The translations under genes were made by a program, and so were the position numbers. A stretch of DNA of 11,907 nt, taken from positions 1-11,907 of the forward strand of contig JACRGU010000107.1 of assembly GCA_016212245.1 (NCBI GenBank). Reading direction: 5' to 3'. The stretch is from Nitrospirota bacterium (GTDB lineage Bacteria > Nitrospirota > Thermodesulfovibrionia > Thermodesulfovibrionales > SM23-35). This document shows, in pieces, positions 1 through 5,892 of the stretch. The first letter of the stretch is position 1, and every line of letters starts with the position of its first letter. Below the pieces are notes generated by a model. That model worked only from the letters and a program-made list of their open reading frames with translations, was not told the origin of the DNA and searched no databases.

Positions 1-2
1 GG

Positions 3-257
3 ATTCTTAATATCATAGAGCCCATCTATAATGAGCCTGTCTGTTATACTGCGGCCTGTCATGTCCACCCTATATGACAGAAGGTTCTCGGACTGGTTGA
101 AGCTGATCTTTCCTTAGCCTTTGCGGATAAGGCTATAGAAAGGCAAGAGATAGTCATAGCAATATATGTTTTTGGTGGCATCATCCTTTTCTCAATAGCC
201 CTTTGTACAATCCTCTGGAAATTAGTCTCCACCCCTGTCGGTACTCTTACAACAGGT
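3..257 (+). pseudogene. Sensor/transmembrane part of histidine kinase, interrupted by in-frame TGA
   Basis: This is the upstream continuation of the kinase reading frame at 258-1148. Codons 3-74 read as the end of an extracytoplasmic sensor domain with CYTAACHVHP (Cys codons 42-44 and 57-59, His 60-62), a CxxxxCHxHP motif typical of a group of anaerobe sensor kinases. A TGA at 75-77 follows, and then the same frame resumes with QKVLGLVEADLSL, the usual continuation of this motif. Codons about 150-218 encode a hydrophobic transmembrane helix, and 219-257 begin the HAMP domain (STPVGTLTTG). No ATG, GTG or TTG lies in frame between the TGA and 258. The gene therefore looks split, either truly (nonsense mutation) or through a sequence error. 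The cysteines could bind haem or another redox ligand, but that is speculation. The 5' end lies outside the window. Confidence 0.7.
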
Positions 258-1148
258 ATGGAGCGGGTAGCTGCAGGCGAGCTTGATTATACTGTTAAGA
301 TAGATACTAAGGATGAGATAGGAGATCTCGCAAGGGCATTCAATGCTATGACAACTGACCTTGCAAAGGCAAAGAAAGAACTTATTGACTGGGGCCACAC
401 ACTTGAAGAGAAGGTTGAGGAAAAGACTGGAGAAATTAGGAAAGCTCAGGCACAGCTCATACATTCTGAAAAACTTGCATCCCTCGGAAGGATGGCTGCA
501 GGTGTAGCCCATGAGATAAACAGTCCACTCACAGGTATAGTTACCTTCGGTCATCTTTTGCTGAAGAAATTCCCGGATGGCAGCCAGGACAGAGAAGACA
601 TCGAGGTCATTATTGAGCAGGCAAACAGATGCTCAACTATTATCAAGGGACTCTTAGGATTTGCACGGGCAACTTCGGTAGAAAAAGGCCCGGTAAATAT
701 AAATGATATATTGAACCATTCTTTAAATATGGTGCGGCATAAGGCAGATTTCTTTAATATCAAAATTGTCCTGAATCTTGATGAATCTCTGCCGCCTATA
801 AAGGCAGATGCATCCCAGATTCAGCAGGTCTTCTTAAATATGATCATCAATGCAGCAGATGCGATGGATGGGAAAGGGACATTTACCGTCTGTACCAGAA
901 AGGTTATTGAAAATGGGAATCCCTTTGTAGAGGTTGAGTTTACTGATACAGGTCAGGGAATATCTGAAGAAAACATCAAGAAGCTCTTTGAACCTTTCTT
1001 TACAACAAAACCGGTTGGGAAGGGGACAGGACTTGGTCTCGTGGTAAGCCATGGGATTATTCAAGACCACGGAGGCAGGATACGCGTAAAAAGCAATGTA
1101 GGAGAGGGAACGAGCTTCTTTGTGAGGCTCCCTTTTTATGAGGGATAA
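258..1148 (+). CDS. HAMP/histidine kinase (C-terminal catalytic part of sensor kinase)
   Basis: The protein carries the cytoplasmic half of a membrane sensor histidine kinase, which autophosphorylates on His and passes phosphate to response regulators. Counting from ATG 258, a HAMP remainder (1-40) leads into a coiled coil (about 41-72). The HisKA H-box AHEINSPL has phospho-acceptor His85 (codon 510-512). The ATPase domain shows an N-box around N198 (NMIINAADAMDG), G1 DTGQG (D230-G234), an F-box FEPFFTTK and G2 GTGLGL (256-261). All key residues are present. ATG 258 is only the first standard start after the TGA at 75-77 and sits inside the HAMP domain without a clear ribosome binding site, so the native protein surely began upstream. 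Three response regulators without DNA-binding domains follow and are its likely partners. If the TGA is real, the surviving fragment would be soluble and uncoupled from the signal. Confidence 0.85.
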   Translation: MERVAAGELDYTVKIDTKDEIGDLARAFNAMTTDLAKAKKELIDWGHTLEEKVEEKTGEIRKAQAQLIHSEKLASLGRMAAGVAHEINSPLTGIVTFGHLLLKKFPDGSQDREDIEVIIEQANRCSTIIKGLLGFARATSVEKGPVNINDILNHSLNMVRHKADFFNIKIVLNLDESLPPIKADASQIQQVFLNMIINAADAMDGKGTFTVCTRKVIENGNPFVEVEFTDTGQGISEENIKKLFEPFFTTKPVGKGTGLGLVVSHGIIQDHGGRIRVKSNVGEGTSFFVRLPFYEG

Positions 1149-1175
1149 ACAATAACAATGCAAATTGCGGATTGT

Positions 1176-1289
1176 AAGGACAGGGGATTGCCCTTTCGCT
1201 CATTCTCGTTCCGACATAAAGTCGGAACTCCGAGGTTGATTCTGTCTTCGACAGAATCAAAAACCGCTCAAGGGCAATTCCCTGTCCTT
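1176..1289. repeat. Multi-hairpin inverted-repeat element
   Basis: Two 20-nt arms, AAGGACAGGGGATTGCCCTT (1176-1195) and AAGGGCAATTCCCTGTCCTT (1270-1289), are inverted repeats with one mismatch (a G-T pair in RNA). Between them sit two perfect hairpins. The first is GTTCCGAC/GTCGGAAC (1208-1215 with 1221-1228, loop ATAAA). The second is TTGATTCTGTC/GACAGAATCAA (1236-1246 with 1250-1260, loop TTC). The whole folds as a cloverleaf-like structure filling the gap between the kinase gene and the next regulator. It may be a non-autonomous mobile or REP-like element, or an RNA structure that separates expression of the two genes. No U-tract follows the outer stem, so it is not a canonical intrinsic terminator. 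Confidence 0.75.
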
Positions 1290-1295
1290 TTAAAT

Positions 1296-1299
1296 GGAG
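1296..1299 (+). promoter_or_regulatory. Ribosome binding site deciding the regulator start
   Basis: GGAG with a six-base spacer to ATG 1306. It overlaps the alternative ATG at 1294-1296, which makes the upstream start unlikely. Confidence 0.65.
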
Positions 1300-1305
1300 T
1301 TAGCT

Positions 1306-1683
1306 ATGGATAAAGGTAAAATCCTTGTCATAGACGATGAAGATATAATTACAGAAAGCTGCCATCGAGCACTCACTCCTGAGGGTTATGAGGTAAAGAT
1401 GGCTAAGAATGGCGTGGATGGCCTGAAGATGTTCGAAAATGAGCCATTTGATCTCGTGCTGGTAGACATCAAGATGCCTGACATAGATGGTATAGAAGTC
1501 CTGCGAAAGGTCAAGGAAGGATGGCCTGATACTGAGGTGATAATGATAACCGAATATGGCACTGTTGCTACCGCTGTAAGTGCCATAAAGCTCGGTGCAT
1601 ATGATTATATTGAGAAACCCTTTACACCTGAGGTTCTCCTGTCATCAGTAAAAAAGGCCATTGGCCTGGAAGTGGAAGAATAG
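1306..1683 (+). CDS. Single-domain response regulator (CheY-like receiver)
   Basis: A 125-residue lone receiver domain. The acidic pocket (D10, D11), phospho-acceptor D54 (in VLVDIKMPDIDG), switch T82 (MITEYG) and K104 (EKPFTP) are all present, so it should accept phosphate from a histidine kinase. No output domain is attached, so it acts through protein contact or as a phosphorelay shuttle. ATG 1306 is chosen because GGAG at 1296-1299 lies six bases upstream. The in-frame ATG at 1294 has no ribosome binding site and abuts the inverted repeat. The gene lies between the sensor kinase and a second receiver protein, eight codons of similar C-terminal wording (EKPFTPE) being shared with it. The most likely partner is the upstream kinase. 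Confidence 0.9.
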   Translation: MDKGKILVIDDEDIITESCHRALTPEGYEVKMAKNGVDGLKMFENEPFDLVLVDIKMPDIDGIEVLRKVKEGWPDTEVIMITEYGTVATAVSAIKLGAYDYIEKPFTPEVLLSSVKKAIGLEVEE

Positions 1684-1695
1684 GGAGACATTTTT

Positions 1696-2475
1696 ATGGG
1701 GAAAAAGGGGAAGATATTAGTATTAGATGACGACCATATTGTAACCATAAGCTGCAAACGGATACTCGGGGCTGAGGGCTATGATATCGTAACGGTTGAC
1801 AGGGGGAGGGAGGCAATAAAGAAAATCGGTAGCGAGGAATTTGATCTTTTAATCTCGGACATAGGGCTGCCAGACATTGATGGATTAACAGTAGTAAAAG
1901 AATCCAGGATTATTCAACCAAAGTTAGATGTGGTCATCATTACAGGCTATCCTACTCTGGAGGATGCTAAAGAATCGGTCAGACTTGGGGTATTTGAGTA
2001 TGTAGAAAAGCCATTCACGCCCGAGTTTATGATAAATGTAGCAAAGAAGGTCTTTGTTAAAAGAGGCTGGATACTAAGGCAGTCATTTATCGATGAGTTC
2101 AGAAACTATGTAGTCCCTTTAAGATTAAAATATGAAGAAAATCCAGTTATATTCTATAAAGAAGGCACATGGGTAAGGCCCATCATGGAGGGTCTCTGGG
2201 AGGTTGGTTGTGACGTTAGATATTGGCTCCTTGCTACCGAAATCCTCTGTATAGATATATCGGAAGGGCTAAGTACCTTTATAGCTGGGAAACCCTTTGC
2301 CAAGGTAACGACCAGCAAAGGTGAGACACATGAATTGATAGCCCCGATGACAGGTGTTATTAAAGAGATTAACCATCAAGTAAATGAGGACCTAAGTGCT
2401 TTCATCAGCGAAAATCTGGGTAGAGGTTGGCTCCTATGGCTGGCACGTATTCAACCACCACCTTCAAATTATTAG
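1696..2475 (+). CDS. Response regulator fused to a GcvH-like (lipoyl-type) domain
   Basis: A 259-residue protein in two parts. Residues 5-120 are a complete receiver (D11, D12, phospho-acceptor D55, switch T83, K105 in EKPFTPE). Residues about 155-255 resemble glycine cleavage H protein: GTWVRPIMEG, then VTTSKG, then LIAPMTGVIKEIN and a final GRGWLLWLA. In true GcvH the lipoylated lysine sits seven residues before the A of the AP motif. Here that place is G209 and the nearest lysine is K208, so lipoylation is doubtful without an alignment. A linker (121-150) joins the parts. GGAG at 1684-1687 gives a good start at 1696, twelve bases after the previous stop, and nfnA follows 22 bases on. No DNA-binding domain is present. 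The context suggests a phosphorylation-controlled partner of the redox enzymes rather than a glycine cleavage component. Confidence 0.8.
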   Translation: MGKKGKILVLDDDHIVTISCKRILGAEGYDIVTVDRGREAIKKIGSEEFDLLISDIGLPDIDGLTVVKESRIIQPKLDVVIITGYPTLEDAKESVRLGVFEYVEKPFTPEFMINVAKKVFVKRGWILRQSFIDEFRNYVVPLRLKYEENPVIFYKEGTWVRPIMEGLWEVGCDVRYWLLATEILCIDISEGLSTFIAGKPFAKVTTSKGETHELIAPMTGVIKEINHQVNEDLSAFISENLGRGWLLWLARIQPPPSNY

Positions 2476-2497
2476 AAGTTAAAGGTAGGCGAGCATA

Positions 2498-3334
2498 ATG
2501 TTTAAAATCTTAAAGAAGAAAGAATTATCAGATGTGGTAACCTTATTCGAGATTGATGCAAAAGATATTGCGAGGAAGGTACAGCCGGGCAATTTTTTTG
2601 TCCTTAAAATTCATGAGCAAGGAGAGAGGATACCTTTAACTATTGCTGATTTTGATAGGGAAAAGGGAACCTTGACAACCGTCTTTCAGAAGGTTGGAAA
2701 GACAACCTATCATTTAGGAACGCTAAATGAGGGTGTTTTTATAATGGATATTATAGGTCCACTCGGCATTCCTTCACATATAGAAAATTATGGGAAAGTT
2801 GTCTGTATAGGCGGTGGTGTTGGGATTGCCCCTGTATATCCGATAGCAAGGGCGTTAAAAGAGGCAGGCAATATAATAATTTCGATAATAGGTGCAAGGA
2901 CAAAAAATCTCATTTTCTGGAAAGAAAAGATGCGTAATGTATCCGATGAACTAATTGTTACAACGGATGATGGCTCTTATGGCAGAAAAGCAGTGGTAAC
3001 AATTCCTTTAGATGAACTCTTAAGGGAGGATAAGGATATAAAATTAGTAATTGCTATTGGCCCTGCAATTATGATGAAATTTGTATGCAGGACAACAGCA
3101 AAATATAATGTAAAAACAATAGTCAGTCTAAATTCAATCATGGTTGATGCAACAGGGATGTGTGGCGCTTGCAGGGTAGAAGTGGGGGGTGAGACAAAGT
3201 TTGCCTGTGTTGATGGCCCTGAGTTTGATGGTCACAAGGTTGATTTTGATCAGCTCATGAAGAGACAGCAAATGTATCTTGATGAGGAAAAGATAGCATT
3301 GGAAAGGTATAGAGAAAAATACGGAATTAAATAA
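2498..3334 (+). CDS. nfnA: NfnA: ferredoxin:NADP+ oxidoreductase FAD/[2Fe-2S] subunit (SudB/PyrK-like)
   Basis: The small subunit of NADH-dependent reduced ferredoxin:NADP+ oxidoreductase, a cytoplasmic flavin-based electron-bifurcating enzyme. It is the same family as the sulfide dehydrogenase FAD/NAD subunit and PyrK. The 278 residues match the usual size. The N-terminal barrel has the FAD motif RIPLT (44-48). The nucleotide domain shows GGGVGIAP (105-112). The C-terminal [2Fe-2S] site has C222, C225 (MCGACR) and C237 (FACVDG). A preceding Asp, D217, may be the fourth ligand, as known for Nfn proteins, which use one Asp and three Cys. ATG 2498 follows an imperfect AGGCGAG (2487-2493). nfnB begins one base after its stop, so translation is probably coupled. 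An operon with the two receiver genes upstream is likely. Confidence 0.9.
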   Translation: MFKILKKKELSDVVTLFEIDAKDIARKVQPGNFFVLKIHEQGERIPLTIADFDREKGTLTTVFQKVGKTTYHLGTLNEGVFIMDIIGPLGIPSHIENYGKVVCIGGGVGIAPVYPIARALKEAGNIIISIIGARTKNLIFWKEKMRNVSDELIVTTDDGSYGRKAVVTIPLDELLREDKDIKLVIAIGPAIMMKFVCRTTAKYNVKTIVSLNSIMVDATGMCGACRVEVGGETKFACVDGPEFDGHKVDFDQLMKRQQMYLDEEKIALERYREKYGIK

Positions 3335-3335
3335 G

Positions 3336-4766
3336 ATGGAAGGGAAAAAGGAGGAGAAGAAACCAAAGAATAGGGTAAAGATGAGGGAACAGGACCCTCT
3401 AACGAGGGCAAGGAATTTTAATGAAGTTCCTTATGGATATACCCCTTTTGATGCAGTTGAGGAGGCATCAAGATGTTTATCTTGCAAGAGACCTACCTGT
3501 AGAGAAGGCTGCCCTGTAGAGGTGGATATCCCTGGATTTATAAGCCTAATTAAAGAGAGGAAATTCTTAGAGGCCTGTTATAAAGTTAAGGGAAAGAATG
3601 CATTACCTGCTGTCTGTGGAAGGGTATGTCCCCAGGAGATTCAATGTGAATCTTTATGCATCCTGGGTAAGAAAGGCGAGCCTGTTGCAATAGGCAACCT
3701 GGAAAGATTTGTTGCCGATTACGAGGCAGAAAAAGGCGAGATTAAGGTTCCTGAGAAACCAAAACCTACAGGTAGAAAAGTAGTCATAATAGGGTCTGGA
3801 CCTGGTGGTTTAACCTGCGCTGCTGACTTGGCCAAGTCAGGCCATCAGGTTACCTTATTTGAGGCATTACAAAAACCAGGTGGGGTATTGATTTATGGCA
3901 TACCAGAATTCAGACTTCCAAAGGTAATAGTAGAAAGAGAGGTTGAATATATAAAAAAGCTGGGGGTTGAACTTATACTTGATGCAGTAATTGGAAAACT
4001 CTATACTGTTGATGAACTATTAAATGATAAGGGATATGATGCCTGTTTCATTGCAACAGGAGCGGGTTTGCCTATATTTATGGGAATATTAGGGGAAAAT
4101 CTAAATGGCATTTACTCTGCAAATGAGTTTTTAACAAGGGCTAATCTCATGAAGGCATATCTCTTCCCCGAGTATGATACACCAATAAAGAGAGGCAAAA
4201 AGGTTGCTGTATTTGGTGGTGGAAATGTTGCTATGGATTCTGCAAGAGTAGCCTTAAGACTTGGTGCAGAGAGGGTTTATCTTATATACAGGCGTTCTGA
4301 GGCCGAGATGCCAGCAAGAAAGGCAGAAGTTCACCATGCATATGAGGAGGGAATAGAATTCTTACTATTAACAAATCCAACAAGGTTCATTGATGATGGG
4401 AAAGGAAACGTCTGCGGGGTTGAATGTATAAAGATGGAACTGGGAGAGCCTGATGAATCTGGCAGGAGAAGACCTGTCCCTATAAAGGGCAGTGAATTCC
4501 AGATTGAAATAGATATAGCAATACCCGCACTCGGTACAAGGGCAAATCCACTTTTAACAAAAACTATGCCGGATCTAAAATTAAACAAGAGAGGCTACAT
4601 AGTAGCCGAGGAAGAGACAGGCATGACCTCAAAATTAGGGGTCTTTGCTGGTGGAGATATAGTTACAGGTGCTGCAACTGTTATCTTAGCTATGGGTGCT
4701 GGAAAAAAGGCAGCAAGGGCGATTAATGAGTATTTAAAATGGAAATACTGGGACTTTAAGAGTTAA
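3336..4766 (+). CDS. nfnB: NfnB: NADPH-binding FAD/[4Fe-4S] subunit (GltD-like)
   Basis: The large subunit of the Nfn complex, which carries the bifurcating FAD, two [4Fe-4S] clusters and the NADP(H) site. Of 476 residues, the N-terminal part has two cysteine sets: C47/C50/C55/C59 and C94/C98/C104/C108. FAD binding is shown by GSGPGG (153-158), the NADP domain by GGGNVAMDSAR (294-304) with YRRSEAEMPAR, and the C-terminal FAD closure by GGDIVTGAATVILAMGAG (439-456). The length and order match NfnB. It is also homologous to the glutamate synthase small subunit, but the adjacent nfnA and the absence of a GltB-like gene decide the call. ATG 3336 lies one base after the nfnA stop and lacks a strong ribosome binding site, so coupled translation is likely. 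Its stop codon falls inside the left arm of an inverted repeat. Confidence 0.9.
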   Translation: MEGKKEEKKPKNRVKMREQDPLTRARNFNEVPYGYTPFDAVEEASRCLSCKRPTCREGCPVEVDIPGFISLIKERKFLEACYKVKGKNALPAVCGRVCPQEIQCESLCILGKKGEPVAIGNLERFVADYEAEKGEIKVPEKPKPTGRKVVIIGSGPGGLTCAADLAKSGHQVTLFEALQKPGGVLIYGIPEFRLPKVIVEREVEYIKKLGVELILDAVIGKLYTVDELLNDKGYDACFIATGAGLPIFMGILGENLNGIYSANEFLTRANLMKAYLFPEYDTPIKRGKKVAVFGGGNVAMDSARVALRLGAERVYLIYRRSEAEMPARKAEVHHAYEEGIEFLLLTNPTRFIDDGKGNVCGVECIKMELGEPDESGRRRPVPIKGSEFQIEIDIAIPALGTRANPLLTKTMPDLKLNKRGYIVAEEETGMTSKLGVFAGGDIVTGAATVILAMGAGKKAARAINEYLKWKYWDFKS

Positions 4767-4941
4767 AAGTGAAAAGTTATAAGTTTGTTCTTCCTCTTTA
4801 TCTTGGTAAATATGTCTGGAGATATAACCAGAAGAAATGAGCATCGGAAAAGATTGACATTTTTAATTTTGTTTTGTAGATTAGTAGACATTAAATCACT
4901 GGGTATTATGAAATTTTACCCATAACTTTTAACTTTCAACT
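4761..4941. repeat. Inverted-repeat-bounded spacer between nfnB and the nuoE fusion
   Basis: AGTTAAAAGTGAAAAGTTAT (4761-4780) and ATAACTTTTAACTTTCAACT (4922-4941) are inverted repeats matching at 18 of 20 positions. They enclose 181 bp that has no plausible gene but does contain a promoter-like site. The left arm overlaps the last codons and stop of nfnB. It could be a small non-autonomous element or a decayed terminator/operator pair. I see no flanking target duplication, and the arms are low-complexity, which weakens the mobile-element reading. Confidence 0.5.
4854..4882 (+). promoter_or_regulatory. Sigma70-like promoter for the nuoE-nuoF-nuoG operon
   Basis: A perfect -35 TTGACA (4854-4859), a 17-base spacer that is almost all T/A, and a -10 TAGATT (4877-4882, four of six consensus). 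Transcription would start near 4889, leaving a leader of about 75 bases before ATG 4965. It lies in the only long gene-free stretch between the nfn and nuo genes, so the two sets probably have separate transcription starts. Confidence 0.6.
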
Positions 4942-4950
4942 TCCTAAATA

Positions 4951-4959
4951 AGGAGGAGG
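4951..4959 (+). promoter_or_regulatory. Strong ribosome binding site for the receiver-NuoE fusion
   Basis: AGGAGGAGG ends five bases before ATG 4965. An in-frame TTG at 4962 is too close to the site to be the start. Confidence 0.75.
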
Positions 4960-4964
4960 TATTG

Positions 4965-5888
4965 ATGGCAGACGATATTAAAATCCTTGTTGTAGATGAT
5001 GAGCCTGCTGCAATAAAAAATGCAGAGAGGGCACTTAAAGCTATGGGTTTCGACGTAGAAGGCGCCCTGGGTGGAAAAGAGGCGATTACTAAGATGGAGC
5101 AAAATAATTATAGCCTTGTCCTCACTGACCTAAAGATGCCCGAGATGGATGGTCTTACCCTCACAGGATGGATAAGAAAATCAAGGCCAGATACAGGGGT
5201 AGTAATAATTGCAGATTATCCATCACAGGATACAATTAAAGAAGCCCTCGCCCTCGGTGTCATAGATTACGTGCCAAAGCCCTTTACCCCGGCGGTACTG
5301 ACAGACGTAACACACAGGGCATTAAAGATAAAGGGAAAGGTCTATGTGGAGGAAAAGCCCAGAGAAGAATTCACTCCTTCCATGCTTAATGAATTAGACA
5401 GGGCTATCAAGGAATACAAAAAGAAGCCTGGTAGCTCGATACCAGCACTTCAGCGCGCTCAGGAAATAGTAGGGTATCTTCCCCCCGAGATACAAAAACG
5501 AATCGCAAGGGGATTGAATATCTCACCAGCAGAGATACACAGTATTGTCTCCTTTTACGCCTTCTTTACTATGAAGCCGAGGGGTGACCATCTCATCAGG
5601 TGCTGCCTTGGAACAGCCTGCTTCGTGAGAGGTATCGAGGCGATACTAAACAAACTTAAGGAAGTATTAAAGATAGATGTTGGTGATACAACCGAGGATA
5701 GGAAATTCTCCCTTGAGACTGTCCGTTGCCTTGGCTGCTGTGCTATTGCACCAGTTATGATGGTAGATGAAGAGCCACAAGGTGCGTTAACCCCAAAGAA
5801 GGCAGTAAGCGTCCTTAATAAATATGCACCAGTAGGCATGGAAGAAGCTCATCCAGAAGAAGTAGGAATAATAGAGGAAAAGGAGTGA
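4965..5888 (+). CDS. Receiver domain fused to NuoE-like [2Fe-2S] thioredoxin-fold subunit
   Basis: A 307-residue fusion. Residues 5-120 are a receiver with D11, D12, phospho-acceptor D55 and K105. The conserved Thr/Ser switch position is Ala83 (IIADYP), which should weaken the classic phospho-dependent switch. Residues about 136-290 are NuoE, the 24-kDa [2Fe-2S] subunit of NADH dehydrogenases and HydABC-type enzymes. Its ligands C214 and C219 (CLGTAC) and C255 and C259 (CLGCC) are all present, followed by AP. NuoE passes electrons in the flavin subunit's complex. NuoE is normally about 160 residues with no receiver. The start is set by AGGAGGAGG at 4951. The stop TGA (5886-5888) is four bases before the nuoF-like gene. 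The fusion implies that kinase signalling may act directly on the redox complex. Confidence 0.88.
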   Translation: MADDIKILVVDDEPAAIKNAERALKAMGFDVEGALGGKEAITKMEQNNYSLVLTDLKMPEMDGLTLTGWIRKSRPDTGVVIIADYPSQDTIKEALALGVIDYVPKPFTPAVLTDVTHRALKIKGKVYVEEKPREEFTPSMLNELDRAIKEYKKKPGSSIPALQRAQEIVGYLPPEIQKRIARGLNISPAEIHSIVSFYAFFTMKPRGDHLIRCCLGTACFVRGIEAILNKLKEVLKIDVGDTTEDRKFSLETVRCLGCCAIAPVMMVDEEPQGALTPKKAVSVLNKYAPVGMEEAHPEEVGIIEEKE

Positions 5889-5892
5889 TAAG

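Noticed and set aside
75..77. TGA as a selenocysteine codon
   Set aside because: The position follows the CHxHP motif where family members carry variable polar residues rather than a conserved Cys, and I see no convincing hairpin with a bacterial SECIS-like loop just downstream.
1294..1305. Upstream ATG start for the lone receiver
   Set aside because: It has no ribosome binding site and touches the inverted repeat, whereas ATG 1306 has GGAG at the right distance.
3823..3840. Perfect 18-bp palindrome in nfnB (CTGACTTGGCCAAGTCAG)
   Set aside because: It codes for ordinary Rossmann-fold residues (ADLAKSG), and a palindrome of this length is only mildly unexpected in 12 kb.
3336..4766. Glutamate synthase small subunit
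   Set aside because: The family overlaps, but nfnA is immediately upstream, no glutamate synthase large subunit is present, and the N-terminal cysteine sets fit NfnB.
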